64,000 nt of DNA from CAYRNY01 sp964425755 (GTDB taxonomy: Bacteria; Chloroflexota; Anaerolineae; Aggregatilineales; Aggregatilineaceae): assembly GCA_964425755.1 (NCBI GenBank), contig CAYRNY010000007.1, positions 145,195 to 209,194 of the forward strand. The letters are read 5' to 3'. The notes below the pieces were generated by a model that had not been told where the DNA came from, made no database searches, and saw nothing but the letters and a program-made list of their open reading frames with translations. A program made the position numbers and the translations under genes. Below are positions 33,260-45,406 of this stretch, in pieces (the stretch's first letter is position 1; every line of letters begins with the position of its first letter).

Positions 33260-35266
33260 ATGTGCGGTATTGCAGGCATCATTGACGAAACCCGGCAAGG
33301 ACGCGCCGATCCCGCGCTGGTCGCGGCTATGACGCGGACGATCACCCATCGCGGCCCGGACGGTGAGGGCTTCTTCCGCTGGCCGGAAGCGGCTCCCGAT
33401 GTGGCACTGGGCATGCGCCGCCTGAGCATCATCGACCTGGAGCGTGGCGACCAACCCATATTCAACGAGGATCGCTCGGTCGCGATCGTCTTCAACGGCG
33501 AAATTTACAATTATGTTGAATTGCGCGCCCGGCTGGAGCAGCACGGCCATACCTTCCGCACGCAGACCGACACCGAAACGCTGGTGCACGGCTACGAGCA
33601 GTGGGGCCTGGACCTGTTCGAACACCTGCGCGGGATGTACGCCTTCGCGCTGTGGGACGCCAACCGCGAGCGGCTGCTGCTGGCGGTCGACCACGTCGGG
33701 ATCAAGCCGCTGTACCTGGCCGAGCACAACGGGCGGCTGTTGTTCGCCTCGGAAGCCAAAGCGCTCTTCACGGACGAGACCCTGCCGCGCCGCCTGAACT
33801 GGGACGCGCTGGATACGTTCCTGACGTTCGGCTACATGATCGGCAGCGACACGCTCTTTGACGGCGTGCGCCGCCTGCCGCCCGGCCACGCGCTGGTGGT
33901 CGGGCGCGAGGGGCGCCGCCTGGTCCGGCACTGGAACACACACTATCCCGACGCGAACGCGCGTCCCCGCGATGAGCACGCGATCGCCGCCGAAGCACGC
34001 GAGCTACTGCGCGAGTCCGTGCGGCTGCACCTGCGCTCGGACGTGCCGCTGGGCCTGTTCCTCAGCGGCGGGATCGACTCGGCGGCATTGCTGGCATTAA
34101 TGAGCGAGCTGGAGCCGGGGCGCATCAAGACGTTCTCCGTCGGGTATGACGTGGGGCACGGCGCGGCGAACCCGGACGACGAGACGCTGCACGCGCGGCG
34201 CATCGCGGCGCACTTCGGGACCGAGCACCACGAGCGTATCATCAGCGCCGATGACTGGTGGCGCTTCCTGCTGGCGTATGTCTATCACCACGACGAGCCG
34301 AACGCCAATCCGTCGATCATCTCGCTGCAGGCGCTGGCCGAAGTCACCGCGCAACATGTGAAAGTCGTCCTGAACGGGACCGGGGGCGACGAGTTGTTCT
34401 GCGGCTACCCGTCACATCACTGGTTCCCCTGGGTCATGCACAAGGCGGCGCAGTTGGATCGCGCGGTCCCGCGCGCGTGGCGCAAGCGCCTGATCGGGGA
34501 CCCACTCAAGCACGTGGAAGCGGCCTATCCCGCCATGCGCCGGGTGCGCCTGATCGGGGCGCTGCCGGCGTATTTACCGCGCTGGCACGCGCTCCACCTG
34601 CCGCTGCACGAGGGATTGCGGCGGCTGGCGGCGTTCGAGGGACTCGTCTTTTCGGACGCGCTGCGCCACCGGCTGTATGGCAAACAGTTACGCGACGCCT
34701 GGGACCGCGCACAGCACAAAGAACACGCCTACGCCGCGATCCTCGACCGCGCCTGGACTGCCGACCCCGCCGACCTGGCGCAGGCACTGCCGATCCACAC
34801 CTGGCTGCCGGGCAACGGCCTGCTGGCGGTGGACAAGGTCACGATGGCGCACTCGCTGGAAGCACGCGTGCCGTTCTTCGACCCGCCGCTGCTGGAGTTC
34901 GCCATGCGTGTCCCGCCCGGTATCCGGCTTAAGAGCAATAAATACGTGCTGCGCGAGGCAATGCACCCGTACCTGCCGGACTTCGCGCGCCAGCGGCCCA
35001 AGCAGCCGTTCGGCACGCCGATCCTGCGCTGGTTTGATACGGCGCTGGCGGATCGCGTGCAGGCGGTGCTGCTGGACGCGCACAGCCTGGATCGCGGCCT
35101 GTTTGACCGCGCCGCGCTCGAAACGCTGCTGGCGCGACATTTCAGCGGTCAGATCGAGCGCACCGAGGTGATCTTCCGGCTGCTGCTGCTGGAGCTATGG
35201 CAGCGCGCCATGCTCGACGCGCCGCCGCATATTCCCGATCCGGCGGTCGCGGCGATCACGGTGTGA
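33260..35266 (+). CDS. asnB: Asparagine synthase-like glutamine amidotransferase
   Basis: A 668-residue enzyme with an N-terminal class II glutaminase domain (nucleophile C2 in MCGIAGIID) and a C-terminal synthetase domain with ATP pyrophosphatase loop LFLSGGIDS (about residue 268). It transfers glutamine ammonia to a carboxylate activated by ATP. Classic AsnB makes asparagine, but position between a flippase and glycosyltransferases suggests amidation of a uronic acid sugar, as known for WbpS-type enzymes. The start is fixed by the need for Cys2. Much longer open frame upstream is the shadow of the flippase gene. Confidence 0.9.
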   Translation: MCGIAGIIDETRQGRADPALVAAMTRTITHRGPDGEGFFRWPEAAPDVALGMRRLSIIDLERGDQPIFNEDRSVAIVFNGEIYNYVELRARLEQHGHTFRTQTDTETLVHGYEQWGLDLFEHLRGMYAFALWDANRERLLLAVDHVGIKPLYLAEHNGRLLFASEAKALFTDETLPRRLNWDALDTFLTFGYMIGSDTLFDGVRRLPPGHALVVGREGRRLVRHWNTHYPDANARPRDEHAIAAEARELLRESVRLHLRSDVPLGLFLSGGIDSAALLALMSELEPGRIKTFSVGYDVGHGAANPDDETLHARRIAAHFGTEHHERIISADDWWRFLLAYVYHHDEPNANPSIISLQALAEVTAQHVKVVLNGTGGDELFCGYPSHHWFPWVMHKAAQLDRAVPRAWRKRLIGDPLKHVEAAYPAMRRVRLIGALPAYLPRWHALHLPLHEGLRRLAAFEGLVFSDALRHRLYGKQLRDAWDRAQHKEHAYAAILDRAWTADPADLAQALPIHTWLPGNGLLAVDKVTMAHSLEARVPFFDPPLLEFAMRVPPGIRLKSNKYVLREAMHPYLPDFARQRPKQPFGTPILRWFDTALADRVQAVLLDAHSLDRGLFDRAALETLLARHFSGQIERTEVIFRLLLLELWQRAMLDAPPHIPDPAVAAITV

Positions 35267-35304
35267 GCGCCGGTCGCGCACGTCCTGTTAGCGGAAAAGA
35301 CCTG

Positions 35305-36429
35305 ATGCGTATTCTATTCGTCGCCTCACTGCACCACCCGCGTGAACTCGAAAAGGCCCGCCGGAACGCCAGCCCGGGCGCGGAACCGCTGTTCCCGCCG
35401 TCGCAGGCGCAGCACTTCTGGGTGCGGGCGCTGCGCAAGCAGGGCCACGCGTGCGCGGTGTTCTGGCGCTCGGAGAGCGCGTGGCCCTGGGCCAAGCCGG
35501 GCCAACTACGCATGACACAGCGCGTGACCGTCGGGCGCGCGATCAACGCGCTGGCGGCACGCGTGCCCGCGCTGAACCCGGATTTCCGGCTGCGCAACCG
35601 GCGCTTGATCCAGTTCGCCGCCGAGTTCGGGCCGGACGTGATCATCCTGCCCGGCGACAACGGCGTGATCCTGCCGGAGACGCTGGCGCAGTTGAAACGC
35701 GATCACAACGCGGTGCTGGTCTACGGCTGCGGCACGTCGCCGGTCGTGTTCTCGCGCCCGGTGGAACGCGCCGCCGCGCCGCTGTACGACCTGGTGGTCG
35801 CCAACGATTTTTACCACGCGATCCAGTGGCGCGAGTTGGGCGCGCCGCGCGCCGAGGTGCTGCCCATGTCGGCCATCGATCCCGCCTTCCACCGCCCCTA
35901 TAAGTTGACGGACGACGAACGCGCGCGTTATGCGTGTGACGTGGGCGTCGTCGGGACGCTGGTCCCGGACCGGCTGTACTCGGAGCGTGTCGCCGCGCTG
36001 GACGCGCTGCGCGCGTTCGACCTCGGCATCTGGAGCGTGCACGAGGTCCCGGACCGGCTGCGGCAGTTCTACCGGGGACCGGCGCTGGGCGTGGAGATGC
36101 TCAAGATCACGCAGGCGGCGACGATCACCGTCAACCCGCACGGCGACTTCATGCGCTGGGGCGGCAATATGCGGTTGTTCGAGGCGTGCGGCGTGGGCGC
36201 GTTCCAGATCGTGGACGACCGTCCCGGCGTGCGCGAGTGGTTCACCGAAGGCGAGCATCTCGTGATCTACCGCGACCTGGACCACCTGCGCGAGTTGGTA
36301 GCGTATTACCTGGCACACGACGACGAGCGCCAGCGCATCGCGGACGCCGGGCGCGCGCACGTCCACGCGCACCACACTTACGATCACCGCATGGCGCGGC
36401 TGGTCGAGCTGATTAGGGAGATGCAATGA
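35305..36429 (+). CDS. CgeB-like glycosyltransferase
   Basis: A 374-residue protein starting MRILFVASLHHPRELEKARR. The C-terminal domain has the CgeB pattern: TVNPHGDFMRWGGNMRLFEA, then GVGAFQIVDDRPGVREWF and HHTYDHRMARLVELI. No transmembrane segments. It follows the AsnB-like gene by 38 bp and overlaps the methyltransferase by 4 bp. Similar in type, though not in sequence detail, to the transferase at 13285. Confidence 0.8.
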   Translation: MRILFVASLHHPRELEKARRNASPGAEPLFPPSQAQHFWVRALRKQGHACAVFWRSESAWPWAKPGQLRMTQRVTVGRAINALAARVPALNPDFRLRNRRLIQFAAEFGPDVIILPGDNGVILPETLAQLKRDHNAVLVYGCGTSPVVFSRPVERAAAPLYDLVVANDFYHAIQWRELGAPRAEVLPMSAIDPAFHRPYKLTDDERARYACDVGVVGTLVPDRLYSERVAALDALRAFDLGIWSVHEVPDRLRQFYRGPALGVEMLKITQAATITVNPHGDFMRWGGNMRLFEACGVGAFQIVDDRPGVREWFTEGEHLVIYRDLDHLRELVAYYLAHDDERQRIADAGRAHVHAHHTYDHRMARLVELIREMQ

Positions 36430-37214
36430 GCGACCAACAACACGACATCTACGACAGCACGCGGCAGGCGTGGGAAGATATCTGGGCGGATGCCAGCGTC
36501 GAAGCGGAATTCGAGGTCATGGCGCAGGAACGCACCTGCGAGACGCTCGGCGTGTACCCCGACTATCTCTCCAAAGACGGCATCATCCTGGAGGCGGGCT
36601 GCGGGCTGGCGACCGTGATCATGAAGCTGCGCGAGCAGGGCTTCAACGTGATCGGCATGGATTACGCCGAGCAGGCGCTGCACACCGCGCGCGCCTACGA
36701 CCCGTCGCTGCACTTGCAGGTCGGGGATGTGCACGCGCTGCCTTACGCGGATGCGTCGCTGCACGGGTATCTTTCGTTCGGCGTGCTGGAACACTTCGCG
36801 CACGGGCTGGACCCGGCGCTGATCGAAGCGAACCGCGTGCTGGTCCCTGGCGGCACGCTGGTGCTGACGATCCCGTATCCTAACCTCGTGTGGCGGCTGG
36901 TGCAGCTCAAACGCCGCCTGGCGGGACGCTCGCAGCTGACGAAAGAGGACTTCTACGAGAGCACGTACACCCAGCACGAGTTGGTCGCCGCCGTGCAGCG
37001 GACCGGGTTCCAGCCGCTGCTGGTGCGCCCGACGAGCCACAGCTTCACGCTGTGGGGGCTGGGCGGCCCGTTCCAGGCCGAGGGCTATTACCGCACCAGC
37101 AAACTCGCGGACCGGCTGGGCGACGTTCTGCGGTGGCTCATGCCCTGGACGTTCAACTTCACCACGCTGGTGATCGCACGTAAAACCCGCCGCGTCACCG
37201 GGCCGGAAACATAG
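36426..37214 (+). CDS. SAM-dependent methyltransferase
   Basis: A 262-residue class I methyltransferase with motif I ILEAGCGLATVIMKL (54-68), GMDYAEQALHTA and the post-I stretch LSFGVLEHFAHG (about 117-128). The Methyltransf_11 type is common in glycan clusters, where it caps or decorates sugars. It is the last gene of the second polysaccharide cluster; no clear terminator is visible in the 145-bp gap that follows. Confidence 0.85.
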   Translation: MSDQQHDIYDSTRQAWEDIWADASVEAEFEVMAQERTCETLGVYPDYLSKDGIILEAGCGLATVIMKLREQGFNVIGMDYAEQALHTARAYDPSLHLQVGDVHALPYADASLHGYLSFGVLEHFAHGLDPALIEANRVLVPGGTLVLTIPYPNLVWRLVQLKRRLAGRSQLTKEDFYESTYTQHELVAAVQRTGFQPLLVRPTSHSFTLWGLGGPFQAEGYYRTSKLADRLGDVLRWLMPWTFNFTTLVIARKTRRVTGPET

Positions 37215-37257
37215 CCGGCGCTAATACTGCTCCTGCATGTTTCTAGCGTTTCTCTGA

Positions 37258-37286
37258 TTGAGAGCACGGCATGGGTGTGGTATTAT
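37258..37286 (+). promoter_or_regulatory. Promoter of hsp20-lon
   Basis: TTGAGA (37258-37263) and TATTAT (37281-37286) with exactly 17 bp between them, about 70 bp before hsp20. I see no CIRCE element, so HrcA control is not supported. Confidence 0.6.
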
Positions 37287-37359
37287 CTGTATAAATCTCT
37301 CTGTTAACCCCCGCCAGGGCACTACCTAATGTGATGCTTGCACTGTAATTGGAGTTTCC

Positions 37360-37839
37360 ATGCCTGACGACAGGTCACGTTACAGCAGATCAGAAGACGC
37401 CACCGGGACTCATGAAACGAGCACAACGCTGCGGCGCTGGGTGATCGTGCGTCATGCCAGCGCCTGGCACCCGCCTACGGACGTCTACGAACAGGACCGG
37501 CGCCTGATCGTCGTGGTCGAGATCGCCGGGATGCGGGACAGCGATATCGCGGTCGTGCTGCAAGGCCAGCGCCTGATCATCAGCGGCGTGCGCGAACGTC
37601 TGACCAAACGCGATTGCGCGTATCACCAGCTCGAGATCTCCTTTGGCGAGTTTCGCACAGAGGTAAATGTGCCCTGGCCGGTGGCGCACGAGGACGTGAC
37701 TGCAAACTACCGCGACGGGTTGCTGCGGGTCGAACTGCCGCATGCCCCGGCGCAGAAAATCCAGATCGTCAACGCTAGCGATAAGGACGTACAGGACAAT
37801 ACAACCGACCATACACCTGACAAACAGGAAAAAGAATAG
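37360..37839 (+). CDS. Hsp20 small heat shock protein
   Basis: A 159-residue chaperone that holds unfolding proteins. The alpha-crystallin domain spans about 38-130 with the signature ANYRDGLLRVELP (115-127). The C-terminal I134-Q-I136 is the oligomer-forming IxI motif. N-terminal 35 residues and the charged tail are variable. GGAG lies 6 nt before ATG 37360. It shares a transcript with lon, whose start is 5 bp after its stop. Confidence 0.92.
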   Translation: MPDDRSRYSRSEDATGTHETSTTLRRWVIVRHASAWHPPTDVYEQDRRLIVVVEIAGMRDSDIAVVLQGQRLIISGVRERLTKRDCAYHQLEISFGEFRTEVNVPWPVAHEDVTANYRDGLLRVELPHAPAQKIQIVNASDKDVQDNTTDHTPDKQEKE

Positions 37840-37844
37840 AGTCC

Positions 37845-40511
<2,667 letters not shown>

Positions 40512-40560
40512 ATTGGGGCTGCGCTGCCCCGCGCCTGAGCATTGGTAAAGGAAGGCTGTT

Positions 40561-40914
40561 TTGCCCAAGGTAATGATCGTAGACGACGACCGCACAACGG
40601 TAAGACTGCTGCACACGTTACTCGAAATGGATGGGTTCGAGGTCACAAGCGCAGCGCGCGGTCGCGATGCATTAGACAAAGCGCTTGAAGTTCGCCCGGA
40701 TATCTTTCTGGTCGATTTTCACCTGACCGACATGGACGGGCTGCAACTGGTCGCCACATTACGCGCCTCGGCAGAGTTTGCCGACGTGCCGATCGTGATC
40801 ACGTCGGGGTTGGACAAAGAAGACGATGCTCTCGCCGCAGGCGCGAATCGTTTTCTGGTCAAGCCGTTCGAGCCGAACGCGCTGGCGACGATTTTTACCG
40901 ATCTGCTTGGGTGA
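40561..40914 (+). CDS. Stand-alone response regulator receiver domain
   Basis: A 117-residue CheY-like protein: acidic pocket D8-D10, phosphoacceptor D52 in LVDFHLTDMDG, T81/S82 and K101 in VKPFEP. It has no output domain. The start codon is TTG at 40561, supported by AAGGAAGG just upstream. No histidine kinase is encoded in the window. It lies 51 bp before the PHP-AlbA_2 gene on the same strand, so a shared pathway is possible but unproven. Confidence 0.9.
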   Translation: MPKVMIVDDDRTTVRLLHTLLEMDGFEVTSAARGRDALDKALEVRPDIFLVDFHLTDMDGLQLVATLRASAEFADVPIVITSGLDKEDDALAAGANRFLVKPFEPNALATIFTDLLG

Positions 40915-40965
40915 ACGCCTTCTCAAAGTCAGCAAATTACCCATCATGACGGAGAGAGTGGCTTT

Positions 40966-42732
40966 GTGAGCTCAAAATCACGACGTTCAAAGATGCAGTG
41001 GTACCGCATGGACCTGCATCTGCACACCCCTGGCTCTGCGGATTACCAGGAGCCAGACATCAGTTACCTGGATATCTTGCTTCACGCTGAAATGCGTGGC
41101 CTGGACATCATCGCCTTTACCGATCACAACACGGTATCCGGTTACCGCGCGATGATGGAAGAGATTGAACAACTCGAATACCTGGAGCAATTGGGCCGCA
41201 TCAAGGGCGATGAAAAACGCCGCCTGGATGAATACCGGCGCTTGCTCGAGAAGATTCTCGTGCTGCCGGGCTTCGAGTTCACCGCAACGTTCGGATTCCA
41301 TATTCTGGGCATCTTCGCGCCGGATACACCCGTGCGCCAGATCGAACACATCCTGCTGAGCCTGAACATCCCCCCGGACGCGCTGGATAAGGGATCGTCC
41401 AACGTCGGCGCGTCCTCGGACGTTTTGACGGCTTACCGGCTGATCAACGAAGCCGGCGGGATCGTGATCGCGGCGCACGCGAATTCGAGTCACGGCGTGG
41501 CGATGCGCGGCTTCGACTTCGGCGGCCAGACGAAAATCGCGTACACGCAGGACCCCAACCTGCACGCGCTGGAAGTCACCGACCTGGACCGCAAGGACCG
41601 CCGCAGCACCCAGCGTTTCTTCGACGGCACCAAACCCGAATACCCGCGCCGGATGCGCTGCATCCAGGGGTCGGACGCGCACCGGCTCAAGGCCAACCCG
41701 CGCAACCCGAAATACCTGGGCGTGGGCGACCGCGTGACGGAAGTATTGCTGCCCGAACGCTCGTTTGACGCGCTGATGGACGTCTTCCAGAGCAACGACT
41801 TCGCGCGCACGCGCCCCTATCGCGCCAGCCACGATCCATACGATCACGTGCAGGCCGCGCGCGAGGAAGGTGCGAGCATCGTGCAAGCGTTCCACGAAGG
41901 CATGACGCGGCGCGGCGGGCGGCTGTATGCCGTCATCGCGGACGTGTGCGCGCTGAGCAACACCAACGGCGGCACGATCTACGTCGGCGTGAGCGGCAAA
42001 CCGAAGGACAAGCCGGTCGGCGTGGAAAACGTCAGCGAGGCGATCGATACGCTGCATAACGAGATCGAACACAAGATCACCCCGCCGGTAGAGGTCGAGA
42101 TCGACGTATTGGAGACGCACGGCAAACCGGTGATCCGCCTACAGATCCCGCGCGGCGACGATCCGCCCTACGCCATCGACGACAACAAAATCTACGTGCG
42201 CTCGGAGGCGGACACGAACCTGGCCGTGCGCGACGAGATCGTGCAGTTGGTGCGCCAGAACCTCGCCAATCATGGCAAACTGCCGGACAAACCCGCCGAA
42301 CAACAGGCCGTTAAAGAGGACCAGCAACCGCCGCAGCAAAAAACCGGCGCGGACGAGGCGAAACCCGCCGCCGCGTCTGGAAAAATCGAAGCGCCGCGTA
42401 CCGGCGTCGAGATCATCGGCACCGAGCAGCGCAAGGGCGTGAAGTACCACGTCATGCGCGACCTGCGCAACGGCAACGTGGTCAAGAACGTGACGCGGAA
42501 ATCCGCGCGGCGGCTGTGGCACTACGCAATCACGGAGAAAGAGTCCAGCCCGGTGCAGCCAAACAAGGTCAACTGGCACGGCGATATCGGGCTATGGAAA
42601 AGCTACAAGCGCGGCGGCACGACGCGGTACGACCTCGTGCAGCGCGACAACAGCGAGCTGCGCGTCTACTACGGCGTGACCTACGACGGGATGCACGGCC
42701 CCTGGCAGGCGTTCGTCAAGGAAGAGGACTAG
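40966..42732 (+). CDS. PHP-domain phosphoesterase fused to AlbA_2 domain and a novel C-terminal domain
   Basis: A 588-residue multidomain protein. Residues 12-290 form a PHP metal-dependent phosphoesterase with a full set of ligands: H18, H20, D53, H54, E104, H112 or H171, D237, H239. A helical Glu/Arg-rich insert (about 62-100) lies inside it. Residues about 295-420 are an AlbA_2 (Schlafen-type) nucleic-acid-binding domain with ALSNTNGGTIYVGVSG. A Gln/Pro/Lys linker (about 420-462) leads to a 120-residue C-terminal domain that I do not recognise (from TGVEIIGTEQRKGVKYHVM). The start is GTG 40966 after GGAGAG. Likely a nuclease or nucleotide phosphatase acting on nucleic acid; substrate is inference. 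Confidence 0.85.
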   Translation: MSSKSRRSKMQWYRMDLHLHTPGSADYQEPDISYLDILLHAEMRGLDIIAFTDHNTVSGYRAMMEEIEQLEYLEQLGRIKGDEKRRLDEYRRLLEKILVLPGFEFTATFGFHILGIFAPDTPVRQIEHILLSLNIPPDALDKGSSNVGASSDVLTAYRLINEAGGIVIAAHANSSHGVAMRGFDFGGQTKIAYTQDPNLHALEVTDLDRKDRRSTQRFFDGTKPEYPRRMRCIQGSDAHRLKANPRNPKYLGVGDRVTEVLLPERSFDALMDVFQSNDFARTRPYRASHDPYDHVQAAREEGASIVQAFHEGMTRRGGRLYAVIADVCALSNTNGGTIYVGVSGKPKDKPVGVENVSEAIDTLHNEIEHKITPPVEVEIDVLETHGKPVIRLQIPRGDDPPYAIDDNKIYVRSEADTNLAVRDEIVQLVRQNLANHGKLPDKPAEQQAVKEDQQPPQQKTGADEAKPAAASGKIEAPRTGVEIIGTEQRKGVKYHVMRDLRNGNVVKNVTRKSARRLWHYAITEKESSPVQPNKVNWHGDIGLWKSYKRGGTTRYDLVQRDNSELRVYYGVTYDGMHGPWQAFVKEED

Positions 42733-42775
42733 CGCCGCGAGCGGGCACGTCGCCCAACAAACCGTTTAGCACAGC

Positions 42776-42811
42776 AACCGGGCAGCGGGTATACTCCTGC
42801 CCGGTTTTTTT
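42776..42811 (+). terminator. Strong intrinsic terminator after the PHP-AlbA_2 gene
   Basis: AACCGGGCAG (42776-42785) and CTGCCCGGTT (42797-42806) form a perfect 10-bp stem, with seven Ts at 42805-42811. Confidence 0.92.
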
Positions 42812-42840
42812 GTGTGTCGCAACAGGAAGGAAACGCAACG

Positions 42841-44802
42841 GTGAACCACGCACACAGGGCGCTGCACCGCCACGAGTGGATCGCGCTGGCGTTGATCCTG
42901 CTGCTGGCGGCAGGACTGCGCCTGGGCGCGCCGGGGATCACCGAGTTCAAACGCGACGAGGCGAACCTCTCGCGGCTGGCGCTGGACCTGGCACAGGGGC
43001 GCGACCTGCCGCTGCTGGGGATCAGTTCGTCGGTCAATCTGCCCAATTCACCGCTCAGCGCATACCTGTTCGCATTGCCGTATGCGCTCGACAGCAGCCC
43101 GGTCGCGGCGACGTGGTTCGTCGGCATGCTGGGCGTGTTCGCGGTGGGCCTGACGTGGTGGCTCGCGCGGCGCTACTACGGGCCGACGCCGGCGCTGGTT
43201 GCGGCGCTGCTGTACGCCGTCGCGCCCTGGGGCGTGGTCTACGCGCGCAAGATATGGGCGCAGGACCTGCTGCCGCCGTTTGTGCTGCTGACCGTGCTCA
43301 CGGCGCTGCTGGGCTATGCAGAGCGCAGGCGCTGGGCACAGATCGCGCACTGGCCGCTGCTGGCGGTGACGGTGCAGATCCACATCGGCGCGTTCACCCT
43401 GATCCCACTGAGCGCGGTCGCGCTGCTGCGCTGGCGGGCCAATATCAACCGCCGCGCCTTGGGAGCCGGGGTCGCGCTGGCCGTGCTCACCGGGCTGCCG
43501 GTGCTGGCGGGCTACGCGCGCGCGGACCTGCTCGACCCAGACGTGATCCGCGAGCGCATGGCGAGCAACGCCAGCGGCCCGGCCTATGCGCTAAGCGGCA
43601 CCGCCGCAGAACACGCCTGGCACACCGTCGCCGGGACGGACATCCACGCGCTGGCCGGGCCGGAGCAATTCCGCGCCTACCTGGACTGCGTGCCCGACGA
43701 ACTCGCCTATCCGCTGTTTGGACTGCTGCCGCTGGGGGCGGCGCTCAGTGCGCTGTGGGTGACGTGGCGCGCGCTGCGGCGGGGCGAGTCCGCGCGCGGG
43801 CCGGACCTGCTGCTGGCTGCGTGGCTGGCGATCCCGGTGCTGGCGTTCAGTTACGAGTGGACCGAGGTCACGCCGCACTACATGATCCCGCTGATGCCCG
43901 CCGCGTACATCCTGTGCGGGATCGGCGTTGCAGCCGCGCTCGCGGCCCTGGACCGAACGCGCATACGTCGTGCGGTACGGATCGCGGCGCGCGCCGGGAT
44001 CGGCGTGCTGCTGGCCGCGATCGCGGCGCTGCAAATATGGCTGTGGGTGGGCCTGCTGCGATTCGTGGACGACCACGCCACGCCGGGCGGGTTCGGCACG
44101 CCGCTGCATTACCTGCTCGACGTGCGCGAGGCGGTGCTGGCTCGCGATCCAGCTGGCGTGCTCGTGATCAGCGCTGAGGAACGCGCGCCCTATGACGAGC
44201 ACCCGGCGGTGTGGGATGTGCTGCTCGACCCGGTGCGGGACGTGCGTTTTGTGGACGGCACGCGCACCGCCGTGATCCCCGCCGGTGACGCATTGGAACT
44301 GATCCTGTGGTCGCCGGGCCTGCGCGCCTGTGATGCAGCGTGCCGCGACGCCAACCCCACGTTCGCGCAGCGCCCCGGCGAGCCGCCCTACGTGCTGCGC
44401 CCCGCACCGGACGCCAGCGACATCGCGCTCACGGCGATTGAGCCGCAGCATTTCGCGAACGGCGCGCACCTGACCGGCTACGCCCGCACAGGGGACAGCG
44501 TGATCCTGCGCTGGGCGCTCGACGGGCCGGTTGATGCGGATTACCAGGCTTTTGTGCACGCGCTCAACGCGGACGGCGCGCGCGTCGCACAGGCCGACCG
44601 CCCCGTGTGGCCCGGCGCGTACTGGCGCGCAGGGGATACGCTGTTGCTGTGGTTCGATCTCACGCTGCCGCCGGGGGGCGTCGCGCTCTACGCGGGCATG
44701 TACACCACCGACGGCGTGACGTTCGAGAACGTGCCGCTGGTTGACGCGCACGGCGCATATCTGGGCCAGGGCGCGACGGTGCCGCTGGTGGCAGACGATT
44801 AA
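42841..44802 (+). CDS. GT-C (PMT/ArnT-like) membrane glycosyltransferase with extracytoplasmic tail
   Basis: A 653-residue protein with about 10-11 helices in the first 430 residues and a soluble C-terminal region of about 220 residues that looks like a beta-rich periplasmic or surface domain (LTGYARTGDSVILRWAL, DTLLLWFDLTLPPGGVALYA). Loop 1 has FKRDEANLSRLALDLAQGR, the Asp-Glu of GT39-like enzymes. GTG 42841 is preferred because GGAAGG lies 10 nt upstream. It stands alone after a terminator, not in a glycan cluster, and is convergent with the peptidase gene 13 bp away. Confidence 0.75.
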   Translation: MNHAHRALHRHEWIALALILLLAAGLRLGAPGITEFKRDEANLSRLALDLAQGRDLPLLGISSSVNLPNSPLSAYLFALPYALDSSPVAATWFVGMLGVFAVGLTWWLARRYYGPTPALVAALLYAVAPWGVVYARKIWAQDLLPPFVLLTVLTALLGYAERRRWAQIAHWPLLAVTVQIHIGAFTLIPLSAVALLRWRANINRRALGAGVALAVLTGLPVLAGYARADLLDPDVIRERMASNASGPAYALSGTAAEHAWHTVAGTDIHALAGPEQFRAYLDCVPDELAYPLFGLLPLGAALSALWVTWRALRRGESARGPDLLLAAWLAIPVLAFSYEWTEVTPHYMIPLMPAAYILCGIGVAAALAALDRTRIRRAVRIAARAGIGVLLAAIAALQIWLWVGLLRFVDDHATPGGFGTPLHYLLDVREAVLARDPAGVLVISAEERAPYDEHPAVWDVLLDPVRDVRFVDGTRTAVIPAGDALELILWSPGLRACDAACRDANPTFAQRPGEPPYVLRPAPDASDIALTAIEPQHFANGAHLTGYARTGDSVILRWALDGPVDADYQAFVHALNADGARVAQADRPVWPGAYWRAGDTLLLWFDLTLPPGGVALYAGMYTTDGVTFENVPLVDAHGAYLGQGATVPLVADD

Positions 44803-44815
44803 GCGCCTGGCGACT

Positions 44816-45382
44816 TTACCGCGTCTCGACCAGCAGGCGGCCCATGTTGCGCCAGAGCCGCAGGAACTCCGCGCGGGGCATGTGTGTCGGGGCGTGGCGC
44901 TGCGCCGAATCCACGAACACATACGCCTGGTTCGCCGCGTCCCACCCCGCGAGCAGCACCACGTGTGACCAGCCGGTCCAGCGCCAGCCTTTGCGCCGGA
45001 ACGGTTCGCCGTAGATCGGCATCGCGAGGCGGTTCTCGTCCAGCGCGCGGATCAGATCGCCCTCACCGGCAAACAGCCGCCAACGCGCCGGGACGCCATG
45101 CAGCCGCAGCATGTCCACCATGCCCCAGGGAAACGTCGCCCAGCCCGGAATCCGGCGCACGACCAGCGGCGGAAAGCCGCCCCCGATGCGGGGCCGGTTC
45201 ATGGCGCGGGCCATCGACGGCGCGTCGAACGCATCATGGCGCCCGCGCGTGAAATTGAGCGCCAGCGTGACGACGTGCGGGCCACAGTCGTTCGTCGCGC
45301 GCTGCCACACGTGGTAGGACGCCAACGCCCGCCCGTGCAGGCGGTCAAGCCGCAGGTCGTGATCGGGCAGGGTGATCGGCAT
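44816..45382 (-). CDS. C39-like cysteine peptidase domain protein
   Basis: A 188-residue protein with the papain-like signature NDCGP (C33) and a distal GWSHVVLLAGWD His motif with a following Asp in VFVDSA, giving a Cys-His-Asp/Asn set as in the peptidase C39_2 family. No signal peptide or membrane segment is seen, so it may act in the cytoplasm or be an inactive or regulatory relative. It is transcribed with mazG, 24 bp downstream of it. Substrate unknown. Confidence 0.7.
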   Translation of the reverse strand: MPITLPDHDLRLDRLHGRALASYHVWQRATNDCGPHVVTLALNFTRGRHDAFDAPSMARAMNRPRIGGGFPPLVVRRIPGWATFPWGMVDMLRLHGVPARWRLFAGEGDLIRALDENRLAMPIYGEPFRRKGWRWTGWSHVVLLAGWDAANQAYVFVDSAQRHAPTHMPRAEFLRLWRNMGRLLVETR

Positions 45383-45406
45383 GCGTTGCGCTCCTCACTA
45401 CGGCCC

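Noticed and set aside
37215..37359. CIRCE (HrcA) element ahead of hsp20-lon
   Set aside because: No TTAGCACTC-N9-GAGTGCTAA-like palindrome is visible; only a normal -35/-10 promoter is.
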